Source of the DNA: JAUIJL01 sp965366625 | Lineage (GTDB): Bacteria > Acidobacteriota > Thermoanaerobaculia > Multivoradales > J023 | Length of the DNA stretch: 64,000 nt | NCBI GenBank assembly: GCA_965366625.1 | Contig: CBDUGP010000030.1 | Span: 1-64,000 of the forward strand | Direction of reading: 5' to 3' | Part shown: positions 16,289-25,110 of the stretch, piece by piece | Position numbering within the stretch: the stretch's first letter is position 1 | Layout of the letters: each line of letters begins with the position of its first letter | Notes under the pieces: generated by a model | What the model was told of the DNA's origin: nothing | Databases searched by the model: none | The model's input: only the letters and a program-made list of their open reading frames with translations | Program-made: the position numbers and the translations under genes

Positions 16289-19200
16289 TCATAGGTTTTG
16301 CAGAAGCTCTTCAAGTTTTTCGGCATCGAAACCCTCGGCATCGAAACCCTCGGCACCGAACGCCCCGGAATCGTTGGGGTCGCTGCTTGGAACCTGTGCC
16401 GTCTGCAGAGTGCAGCTCAAAGCGATTGTTGAGAGCTGCCGTTGAAAAGCATTTGCTAATGCATCCAGGCTCGTTTCGGAAAAGGTTTCCGTACCGCCAC
16501 GCAGCGTGGCCTCGAACCGGCCTCGGGCGACCACGGCGTTGATGTCCAAGGTCACGTGCCGTTCGGTCTCCGGGCTCAAATCCGACCCCCACCTTTCGTC
16601 GGCCAAGGTAAAGAGATGGGACTCGAACCGCCCCTCTTCCATGCGTCCGAGATAATTGAAGCTGATTTCCGGCTCGATCAACCCCTCCGGCGGGTCGGCC
16701 GAAAGGTAGCGCAGCAGCCCAAATCCGATTCCCTTGCGGGGGATGGATTGAAGCTGTTTTCGAACGGCTTGGAGCTGGGTGACCAAGGCCTGAGAATCGG
16801 GCCGGTCACACGGCAGGCTCGGGAGGTCTAAAGTGACAGGTAACATGTTGGTGAGCCAGCCGACCGTACGTTCGAGGCGAAGATCTTCCGTCAGGGGCAC
16901 ACGTCCGTGCCCTTCGAGAATCAAGGAAAATGTGCGGCTTCCGAAGATCTCGATCAAAGCGCGGCCGAGAGCCGTCAGCAGCAGCTCGTTGATCTCGACT
17001 CCGAAAAAAGGAGGGGCCCCTGTCACAAGCCCTTCGGTCTGCTCGCGAGACAGTTTGAAGTCCGTTTTTCGGGAGTCCTTCAAGAGGCCGTGGGTGGACC
17101 CCGGCTCGGTCTTGACGTTGCCGATTCTCGGCAAGGGCTCGACCGAGGGTAGAGAACGCCAATGCTCGAACTCGGCGCGGGTGGTCTCGTCTGCAGCGGC
17201 TTTTTGTAGGACCCGGGCCCATTGCTGAAAAGAATGGCTCTTAGCGGGTAGGCGTATTCTTTCTCCTCGGCTCGCTTGACCGTAAGCCAGGGCCAAGTCG
17301 TGCATCAGAATGCGCCACGACACCCCGTCGACCACCAAATGATGCAAGCTCAGGCCGAGCCGGTCGCCGTCCGACAGGCGATAGAGCACCGCTCTCATCA
17401 GCGGCCCATGCTCGATATTCAGCAGTTTTTGGGTTCGCTCTCCATGTTGAAACAGGGCTGCGGTGGGATCGGCGTGATCCTGGAGGTCGATTTCCTCAAC
17501 GTGAAGCTCGGCCGTTTCGGGAGGCAGGTTTTCTTGGGTCCAGGTTCCGTCTTTGGCCTTGCAGAATCGCATGCGCAGGGCGTCATGATGGTGTTGTAAG
17601 GCTCTGAGCGCCGTGGCAAGAACCTGGGTGTCGACCGGCAAGCTCCAAGCCAGCAGCAAGGATTGATTGAAGTGATGAACGTTGTTTCGATGGTGGTCGA
17701 AAAACCAATGCTGAATCGGCGTTAGCGGTACCTCACCGACGATCGGTTTTTGATCGATCGGGGCTTGGCCCGGGTTGATGCGGGTGGCCAGCTCGGCGAC
17801 CGTCGGATAGAGAAAAACGTCGGCGATTTTTAGGTCCAGATTTCGTTGGTTGAGCTGCGAGGCGAGCTGAATACTTTTGATCGAATCGAAGCCCAAACCG
17901 ACGAAGTCGTCGTGGCGCCCGACTTGCTGTCCGCCGAGCAAATCGCCCACCGCGGAAGCCAGCGCGTCTTCGATCGGGCCTTCGGGGGCGACAAAGGATT
18001 CCCCGGACCCCAGACGACGATCGGGAGCCACGGTGTCGAGAGCGGGTAGGGCCTGATGGTCCACTTTTCCACTGCGGTTGAGCGGTAGCTCGTCCAAGCG
18101 CACGAAGTGGGACGGCACCATGTAGGACGGCAGGTCGGCACCGAGATGGGACCGCAGGGTGGCGATGTCCAATCCCGATTCGCCGGTGAAGTAGGCCACC
18201 AGATCCTTATTGCCTTGGTCGTTCTCGACAGCGATTACAGCCGCCAGCGCGACGCCGGGGCAGCTCACCAGTCGATTCTCGACTTCACCGAGTTCGACGC
18301 GAAACCCGCGAATTTTGACTTGCTGGTCGATTCGACCCAAGAATTCCACGTGGCCGGCCGCGTTCCAGCGGCCCAAGTCGCCGGTGGCATAGAGAAGCCG
18401 AGTCTCGTCAAAGGGGTCGGGTACCAGCTTTTCCGCGGTCAGGTCGGCACGATTGAGATAACCCCTGGTCAGCCCCTCGCCGCCGACATAGATCTCCCCC
18501 GGCACTCCGATCGGCGACAAACCCATTTTGGGATCGAGAATAAAAACCGAGGAATTGGCGATCGGGCCACCAATGGGCAAGTTGGCCTGCCGGTCTTCGA
18601 TTTGGTCGACGACAAAAAAGGTGGAGTAGGTGGTGGCTTCCGTCGGCCCGTAGACGTGCACGATCGAGTCGTCGCTTCGGCGATGTTCCAGCGCCCTTCG
18701 AATATGTTGCAGCGAGGCGTCCTGCCCTCCGAAGTAAATCTTTTTGAGTTGGCGGAGGGCGCTCGGGTCGGCATCGATCAACTGATTGATCAGAGCTGTG
18801 GTGATGAAAGTGATATTGATGTTTCGACGTTGAATCATCACGCAGAGCTTGTGGGGATCCATCAGCACGCATGGCGGCACCAAGTGCAGCTCCGCGCCGT
18901 TGAGCAGGGCACCGAAGATGTCGAATGTCGATCCGTCGAACGCGTAGCTCGACAATTGCAGCACCCGATCACCCGGTTTGAAGTCGACGTAATTGGTGTC
19001 GCGAACCAGGCGGGTCACACTGTGCTGCTCGATAGCGACGCCCTTGGGCTCACCGGTCGAGCCGGAGGTGTACATGATGTACGCTAGATCGTTGCCGGTG
19101 GCGGACGGTTTATCAGTGAGAGGAGCGTCCGAGGTCTCGGGTGTTTCCGGAAGGTCGTCCAGCTCGACCCGGGCCACTCCATCGAGCTCGGGCAGATCGT

Positions 19201-22200
19201 TGACGAGGCGAGTCTCGGTGAGCACCACCCGACAGCCACAGTTTTGAATCATGTGCTGGACCCGTCGTTTGGGAGAGCTGAGGTCGAAGGGCACAAAGGC
19301 GCCGTTCGCCTTGAGCACGCCGAGAATGCCGAGGATCATTTGCTCGTTTCGATCGAGATAGAGCCCGACGCTTTCATCCACTTCGATGTGGAATTGTCGC
19401 CGCAGGTACCGGGCTATTCGTTCGGAATGCTGGTCCAGCTCGGCGTAACTCAGGGTGTCGCCGACGCCGACCCCTGAATCGTCCGGCAGAACCAGAGCGG
19501 TGGCGTCGGGTGTGGCTGCCACTTGCTCCGCGAAGAGAGAGGCCAGACTACGGTCACGCGGGTAGGGTCGGAAGACATTGTTGAAGTCGTGGCGAATCCT
19601 CTTTGCTTCTGCGTCGCTGAGCAGTGGAATCTCTGCAAGGGTCAACGAGTCGTCCGTGGTCACCGCGCCGATGATTTCCCTCAGGTGCGAGAAGATGCCT
19701 TCCATGCGCCAGGCTTTGAACAGATCCGTGCGATATTCCAGGAAGAGTTGCAGTCGGGGTCCGTCGACGAAATAAAAGGAAAGGTCGAAGCGAGAGACGG
19801 AGCTTTCATAAATAAACGGCTCGGTCTTGAGGCCTCGCAACGAAACGGTGTCATCACCCGGCGGCTCGAGGTTGATCACCACATCGAAAAGAGGGGCCCG
19901 TCCCGGCTCTCGTCGGCCGCCGAGTTCCTGGACCAGCTTGTCGAATGGATAGTCCTGATGGCTCAAGGCTTCGCTGGTGGTGCGACGGAGTCGATCGAGA
20001 AATTGATGGAAAGGCTCATCGGTGCGAATTTCATTGCGCAAAGCGATGGTGTTGATGAAGAAACCGATCAGCCCTTCCAGCTCCTCGAGGGGACGCCCGG
20101 CCACCGGCGTGCCGACGAGCACATCTTTCTGGCCGCTGTATCGGTAGAGCAGCACCTTTACGACCGCGGTCAGAGCCATGAATAGGCTGACTCGGCGCCG
20201 TCGCGCCAAAGCTCGTAGTGCTTCACTGAGCTCTGAACCGAATTCGAAGCCGGCCGTGGCGCCGGCGAAGGTCCGGCCGGCGGGGCGGACGTAGTCGGTG
20301 GGCAGGTCGAGAGTCGGCAAAGGGTCACGCAGGGTCTGGCGCCAAAACTCGAAGTGCCGTGGTCCAACTCTTTCGAGCTGCCACCGGTGCCATGCCGCAT
20401 ATTCCTTATATTGCATGGGCAACGGTTTGAAAAACGGTGCCTCGGTCAGTTGGGGCCGGCTCAGGCCGGACTGTTCGTCGCATAGAAAGTTGTAGCGGGC
20501 AGCCAGCTCAGCGGTCAGCAGATGGAGGGACCATGCGTCGCCGATGATGTGATGCATGCAAAGAAAGAGCACGTAAACGCCGGCGGGGTCGATCTGCATG
20601 ACCTGGGCTCGCAACAGGGGGCCGTGCTCCAAATCGAAGGGCCGACGCAGCTCCTGCTCAGCTTGGCGACGGGCTTCCTGCAAGGGTTCGACCGCAGCGC
20701 TCAGATCTAGGTGTTCGACGACGATATGCAGAGGCGTGGAATCCAAGTCTCCGTTCCAAATCTTTTGTCGGGGTTCGTCGTCGACGGTGATGAAGGTGGT
20801 GCGGAGCGATTCGTGGCGCGCGATCATGCCGCGGAAGGCTTGTTGCAATAGATTGATCTTCAAGTCTCCTCGAAGGATCGATCCGACCGACATGTTGTAG
20901 GCGAAGAGATCCGGTTCCATGCGGTCGAGCAGCCAGAGGCGGCGCTGGGCGTGGGAGATCGGATAGTCGTGGGCCGAAGGCGTGGACGTTGGTATCTGGG
21001 TAGGCGAGTCGGAGGGATCTGGATCGGCAACTCTAGGTGGCGCCTCGGGGGCCGTCGACCTCAAGCCATCAAGCCGCAGGCCTAAAGCACGCGGCGTGGG
21101 GTGATCGAAAATATCGTTGAAGTCCAGTTCCACTTGGAAGATGCGCTCCAAACGGGTGATGATCTTGGCAGCGCTCAGGGAATCACCGCCGGCGTCGAAA
21201 TAGTCGTCGTTCCGGCTCAGCTGATCGACCACCAGGGTTTCCGCCCAGCTCTCGACAATCACCCGTTCCGTGTCCGTCCAACCGTCTCCCTCGAGCCGGA
21301 TCCGCGAGTCACGGGGCCGCGCGCGGGGCTCCGGTTCGTGGGTCTCGGAGTCTCGGGACACCGGCGAATCGGGTTTCGAGCTGTGCTCGGCCGGAGTGTC
21401 GAAATAGAAGAAACGCTCGAATCCAGGGCGGCGTGGGTCCATAGGAGACACCACATAGGAGCCGGACCCTGAGTCGCTGGACGTGAGCTCGTGAAGAACG
21501 CGATCCAAGGCGTACAGCCCTTCACGAGTTCCGATCGTGCCTTCGTCGCCGGCTGATTCGTCCCGGATCCGATGGGCCATGCCCGTATCTCGCCAGGGGG
21601 CCCAGGAGAGGGCCGAGACCGGGCGGCCGGAGCCGTGCAGACGCTCGGCGAGCTGCTCCTGAAAAAGGTTGGCTGCGGCGTAGTCCGCGGTGCGCAGCGA
21701 GCCGACCCAGGCGTTGATCGACGAGAAAAAGACGATGAAAGACCCGTCGTCCGTCAGCTCACAAATGTGCAACGAGCCGTCGATCTTCGCTGAAAGCACC
21801 TCCGACATGGAGGCTGGTGAGTGGGAGCGCAGACGTTTCTTGCCCGCCACGCCGGCGGCGTGAAAAACCCCGTCAATACGCCCGAAGCGTCGTTTGAGGT
21901 CGTCGAACAGACTGCGCATAGCGTTCTCGTCGGCGACATCTAGGGCGTGGTATTCGACCTCCGAGCCGTTTTGTCTCAAGGCTTCGAACGTTGATGCGGG
22001 CAATTCTCGTCGGCCGATGAGGATCAGCTGCACGGGTAACATCGCTGCGAGGTGGCCGGCCACCTCGGCGCCGAGGCCCGAAGCACCGCCGGTGATCACA
22101 TAAACGCCGCGCTGCCGCAGCCAAGGGGCCGAGGCAAGGTCGGTCGGGCCGGCGAGAAGGGATGGAACCAAGGTCCGCAGTCGCCGGTTTCCGCCTCGCC

Positions 22201-25084
22201 AAGCGCTCAAAACACCGCGGTCGTCTGCAGTCCATTCGCCCATCAGAAGCTCTGCCTGTCGAGTCGGTTCAAGACCGGCCTCCAGATCGACGAATCGGGC
22301 CCGCAGCAGGGGATACTCACAGATCGCGCTGCGGATCAATCCACCGGCCAGGGTCGCGAAGGGGTGGGTTTGCTCGCGTTCGTCGACGGCATGGGCATCG
22401 ATTCCCACATGCAGATAACGCACCGGATGGGAGGTGAGCTGCGCATCGAATGCTTGCAACACGAAGAGGTGGGAAAAGAGCTGGGTCTCGAACTCGATTT
22501 CGGGCTCGGTTTCAAAACTCTCCAGGCCGGCAACGGCTCTCCGGGGACTCCCCAAGCTCAAGAGGTGGACTAGGCCGTCGATCCGAAGGTCCCGCCGTTG
22601 GAGATCTTGTGCCACGGCTTGGAGGGACTCGCGATCACGGGAATCCACAGTGTAATCGTCTTGAGCTTGCGCCCCGTCGTTTCGCAGGCACGTTCCAGGC
22701 TCGTCCCAGAGTCGGATGCAGCGTCCGCCACGATTCTCGATTTGCTTCCGCAGACACTCCGCAAGCTGCGAGCCGGTCCCGTCTCGGCGAGCCAAGACGG
22801 CCCACGCACGGCCGGCCGGCGAGATCTCGTCGACGATGTTGGGGCTTTGGATCCACCGGCTGCGGTAGAAAGCCGGGTCCCGAGAACTCATATCGGCGGC
22901 GAGCTCTGAGGTCTTCGAGGTCGAGGCCGTTGCGGGCTCGTCGGTCCGCGCTTTCAGCCAACACCGAGTCCGCGCGAAGGGGTAGGTGGGAAGCTCGGCC
23001 CGGAGCAGGGTTCTATGGCGGTGTAGGTCGGCCCATGACGGGTCGATGCCGGCTAAATAGAGTTCTCGCAGCAGGTTTGCGAAGGCCGATTGCGGCGCGC
23101 CTTTTAACGCGGCCACCTGGAACGGGGAATCCGAGGAGCACAAAATGCGACCGTAGGTTCCCGCAGCGCCCATCTCCACGAATAGGGTCGGCTGGGCCGC
23201 AGATTGTGCGTCCGCAAAGGTCCGAAGCCGGTCCTCGGCTCCGTCGGGCAGCGGTTGGTCGACCCACGAATCCGCGGTTTCGAGTCCTTCCTCAAGGGAG
23301 GTTTTTCCCAGCACGACCGCGATGACGATTTTGCCGAGCCCCAGCCCGACCACCTGTTCCGCGCGAATGTGGGTGTCGATCAGGAGGTGATGGAAGGCGT
23401 ATGAAAACGCGAAGAGGCGCCGATTCTGAGAATCCGGCTCGCAACGATCGTAGGCATGCGCGAAGGATTTGTAGGTCCTCATCGACTGGACCATCGCGGG
23501 CTCGGGCGGTGCATCCGGCGAAAAGAGGAAGATGAGGTTTGCAGGACGAGCAGCGTCGTGCGGGGCATCGGGGCTCGCCATCCAATCGTCCAAGGCGGCG
23601 AGCAGCCCGGATCGATCCCTGGCAACTACGGCGCGACGATATCGGAGGGTAGCCCGACCGGCATTCAAGGTGTCGCTGATGGCCGCCAGAGCACTCTCCT
23701 CGCGCAGGTCTTCTCGCTCGAGAACTCGGCGCAGGTCTCGAGCGCGGCGGATCAGCGCATCCGGGGTGCGAGCGGATAGGGTGAAGAGAGGGGTTTCCAA
23801 GGGCGCCGGCATGGCCTGATGAGGTGGGGCCTCTTGCAGAATGACGTGGCAATTGGTGCCGCTCAACCCGAAGGCGCTGACTCCGGCGGTGGCTGGATAG
23901 GGAGCGTTCCACGTTTGCAAGCGATCGTTGACGTAGACGGCGCCACCGTCGAAGTCGATGAATGGGTTCGGAGCCGAGAAGTGCAGGCAGGGAAAGATTT
24001 GTCGATGTTTCAGCGACAACACCACCTTGATCAATCCACAGATTCCGGCCGCCGTATCCGTGTGTCCGATATTGGTTTTGAGAGCCGACAGGGCGCAGAA
24101 ACCGCGATCTTGAGTATGCCGACGGAAGGCTTGGTTGATCGCGTCCACCTCGATGGGGTCGCCCAGCTTGGTGCCGGTACCGTGCGCTTCGATGAAGCTC
24201 ACGGAACGTGGATCCACACCGGCTTTGCGCCAAGCCTCGAGCAGCAGATCGGTTTGCGCCTCGCGGGAGGGCGCGGTGAGGCTGGCGGAGAGAGCGGCAT
24301 CCTGGTTGACGGCGGCGGCCTTGATGACCGCGTGGATTCGATCACCCTCGTCGAGAGCTTGGGAGAGACGTTTGAGCACCACGCATGCGACCGCTTCGCC
24401 GGAGCCCGTTCCCGCGGCGTCGGCAGAGAAGGTTCGGGCCCGGCCGTCGGGAGCTTTGATGCCGAAATCGACGAAATCGCTTTTTAGCCACGGAAAGAGC
24501 AGCAGGCGGGCTCCGCAAGCCAAAGCGAGATCGGCGTTGCCGAGCAACAGCTCGTTGATCGCTAGGTGCACGGCGACCAAGGAAGAGGAACAGGCGGTGT
24601 CCACCATCAACGTCGGGCCGCGCAGATCGAAAACGTTGGCCAGACGTCCGGCGACCGCGGCCGGGATTTCGGTACCTGTGAAGAGGGTCGGGTCCTCGCC
24701 CAAGTCGGTGGCGTGTCGTCCGTATTGTTGAATTAGATCTCCGACGAACACTCCGGTTCGACTGCCGGCCAGGCGTGCCGGGTCATAACCGGCGTCTTCG
24801 AAGCTCTGATGGGCGACTTCCAGCAGGAGCCGTTGGTGGGGATCCATGGATTCGGCCTCGCTCGAGGAGATGTCGAAAACGCGGCGATCGAACCGATCGA
24901 TCCCGTCGATATAGGCAATCTCCTGATACTGCTCTCCGGGATCGAGTTGGGTGTCCAGAATCCGGGAGTCCGACAGAGGGCGGATGCTGTCCCTTGCTCC
25001 GCGCAGGTTCTCCAGGAGCTGCTCCAAGCTTTCGGCTTGGGGAAACCGTCCCGCCATGCCGATGACTGCGATGTCTTGGCTCAT
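16289..25084 (-). CDS. Hybrid PKS-NRPS: KS-pseudoAT-KR-ACP-C-A-PCP-E (2931 aa)
   Basis: Approximate residues: KS (1-430; Cys164 in DTACSSS, with the two His motifs EAHGTGT and KTNIGH), a shortened AT relic (~510-690) in which GHSxG has become GLGLG (583), KR (~780-1190; GGASGLG ~1000, Tyr in DYAAAN 1136), ACP (GGDSL, 1298), C (~1350-1790, HHIIGDA at 1514), A (~1830-2330), PCP (GLGFDSI, 2400), E (~2440-2880, HHLVVDG at 2585), and a C-terminal tail EKLEELLQNL resembling a donor COM helix. The A code read by eye is DGFFYGVTYK, a mix of the two known Ile codes (DGFFLGVVYK, DAFFYGITFK), so Ile or a similar branched residue, epimerised to D. The ketide module would extend the preceding aminoacyl unit and reduce it to a beta-hydroxy acid, with malonate loaded in trans. 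The start at 25084 has AAAGG upstream; an ATG at 25108 is also possible. Confidence 0.92.
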   Translation of the reverse strand: MSQDIAVIGMAGRFPQAESLEQLLENLRGARDSIRPLSDSRILDTQLDPGEQYQEIAYIDGIDRFDRRVFDISSSEAESMDPHQRLLLEVAHQSFEDAGYDPARLAGSRTGVFVGDLIQQYGRHATDLGEDPTLFTGTEIPAAVAGRLANVFDLRGPTLMVDTACSSSLVAVHLAINELLLGNADLALACGARLLLFPWLKSDFVDFGIKAPDGRARTFSADAAGTGSGEAVACVVLKRLSQALDEGDRIHAVIKAAAVNQDAALSASLTAPSREAQTDLLLEAWRKAGVDPRSVSFIEAHGTGTKLGDPIEVDAINQAFRRHTQDRGFCALSALKTNIGHTDTAAGICGLIKVVLSLKHRQIFPCLHFSAPNPFIDFDGGAVYVNDRLQTWNAPYPATAGVSAFGLSGTNCHVILQEAPPHQAMPAPLETPLFTLSARTPDALIRRARDLRRVLEREDLREESALAAISDTLNAGRATLRYRRAVVARDRSGLLAALDDWMASPDAPHDAARPANLIFLFSPDAPPEPAMVQSMRTYKSFAHAYDRCEPDSQNRRLFAFSYAFHHLLIDTHIRAEQVVGLGLGKIVIAVVLGKTSLEEGLETADSWVDQPLPDGAEDRLRTFADAQSAAQPTLFVEMGAAGTYGRILCSSDSPFQVAALKGAPQSAFANLLRELYLAGIDPSWADLHRHRTLLRAELPTYPFARTRCWLKARTDEPATASTSKTSELAADMSSRDPAFYRSRWIQSPNIVDEISPAGRAWAVLARRDGTGSQLAECLRKQIENRGGRCIRLWDEPGTCLRNDGAQAQDDYTVDSRDRESLQAVAQDLQRRDLRIDGLVHLLSLGSPRRAVAGLESFETEPEIEFETQLFSHLFVLQAFDAQLTSHPVRYLHVGIDAHAVDEREQTHPFATLAGGLIRSAICEYPLLRARFVDLEAGLEPTRQAELLMGEWTADDRGVLSAWRGGNRRLRTLVPSLLAGPTDLASAPWLRQRGVYVITGGASGLGAEVAGHLAAMLPVQLILIGRRELPASTFEALRQNGSEVEYHALDVADENAMRSLFDDLKRRFGRIDGVFHAAGVAGKKRLRSHSPASMSEVLSAKIDGSLHICELTDDGSFIVFFSSINAWVGSLRTADYAAANLFQEQLAERLHGSGRPVSALSWAPWRDTGMAHRIRDESAGDEGTIGTREGLYALDRVLHELTSSDSGSGSYVVSPMDPRRPGFERFFYFDTPAEHSSKPDSPVSRDSETHEPEPRARPRDSRIRLEGDGWTDTERVIVESWAETLVVDQLSRNDDYFDAGGDSLSAAKIITRLERIFQVELDFNDIFDHPTPRALGLRLDGLRSTAPEAPPRVADPDPSDSPTQIPTSTPSAHDYPISHAQRRLWLLDRMEPDLFAYNMSVGSILRGDLKINLLQQAFRGMIARHESLRTTFITVDDEPRQKIWNGDLDSTPLHIVVEHLDLSAAVEPLQEARRQAEQELRRPFDLEHGPLLRAQVMQIDPAGVYVLFLCMHHIIGDAWSLHLLTAELAARYNFLCDEQSGLSRPQLTEAPFFKPLPMQYKEYAAWHRWQLERVGPRHFEFWRQTLRDPLPTLDLPTDYVRPAGRTFAGATAGFEFGSELSEALRALARRRRVSLFMALTAVVKVLLYRYSGQKDVLVGTPVAGRPLEELEGLIGFFINTIALRNEIRTDEPFHQFLDRLRRTTSEALSHQDYPFDKLVQELGGRREPGRAPLFDVVINLEPPGDDTVSLRGLKTEPFIYESSVSRFDLSFYFVDGPRLQLFLEYRTDLFKAWRMEGIFSHLREIIGAVTTDDSLTLAEIPLLSDAEAKRIRHDFNNVFRPYPRDRSLASLFAEQVAATPDATALVLPDDSGVGVGDTLSYAELDQHSERIARYLRRQFHIEVDESVGLYLDRNEQMILGILGVLKANGAFVPFDLSSPKRRVQHMIQNCGCRVVLTETRLVNDLPELDGVARVELDDLPETPETSDAPLTDKPSATGNDLAYIMYTSGSTGEPKGVAIEQHSVTRLVRDTNYVDFKPGDRVLQLSSYAFDGSTFDIFGALLNGAELHLVPPCVLMDPHKLCVMIQRRNINITFITTALINQLIDADPSALRQLKKIYFGGQDASLQHIRRALEHRRSDDSIVHVYGPTEATTYSTFFVVDQIEDRQANLPIGGPIANSSVFILDPKMGLSPIGVPGEIYVGGEGLTRGYLNRADLTAEKLVPDPFDETRLLYATGDLGRWNAAGHVEFLGRIDQQVKIRGFRVELGEVENRLVSCPGVALAAVIAVENDQGNKDLVAYFTGESGLDIATLRSHLGADLPSYMVPSHFVRLDELPLNRSGKVDHQALPALDTVAPDRRLGSGESFVAPEGPIEDALASAVGDLLGGQQVGRHDDFVGLGFDSIKSIQLASQLNQRNLDLKIADVFLYPTVAELATRINPGQAPIDQKPIVGEVPLTPIQHWFFDHHRNNVHHFNQSLLLAWSLPVDTQVLATALRALQHHHDALRMRFCKAKDGTWTQENLPPETAELHVEEIDLQDHADPTAALFQHGERTQKLLNIEHGPLMRAVLYRLSDGDRLGLSLHHLVVDGVSWRILMHDLALAYGQASRGERIRLPAKSHSFQQWARVLQKAAADETTRAEFEHWRSLPSVEPLPRIGNVKTEPGSTHGLLKDSRKTDFKLSREQTEGLVTGAPPFFGVEINELLLTALGRALIEIFGSRTFSLILEGHGRVPLTEDLRLERTVGWLTNMLPVTLDLPSLPCDRPDSQALVTQLQAVRKQLQSIPRKGIGFGLLRYLSADPPEGLIEPEISFNYLGRMEEGRFESHLFTLADERWGSDLSPETERHVTLDINAVVARGRFEATLRGGTETFSETSLDALANAFQRQLSTIALSCTLQTAQVPSSDPNDSGAFGAEGFDAEGFDAEKLEELLQNL
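16322..16366 (-). repeat. 15-bp tandem units at the C-terminal end of the hybrid PKS-NRPS
   Basis: Two identical 15-bp units (GGCATCGAAACCCTC) at 16322-16336 and 16337-16351, plus a diverged third (16352-16366), encode GFDAE repeats just before the presumed docking helix EKLEELLQNL. The repeat lengthens the flexible linker ahead of that helix. Confidence 0.85.
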
Positions 25085-25110
25085 CCGTTCGCCTTTCTCT
25101 TGCTGCATCG

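Noticed and set aside
16225..16356. N-terminal extension MPRVSMPRVSMPK of the terminal NRPS
   Set aside because: It would overlap the end of the upstream gene and consists of its 15-bp repeat read in another frame; a proper ribosome site lies before the ATG at 16224, where the acceptor-type N-terminus begins.
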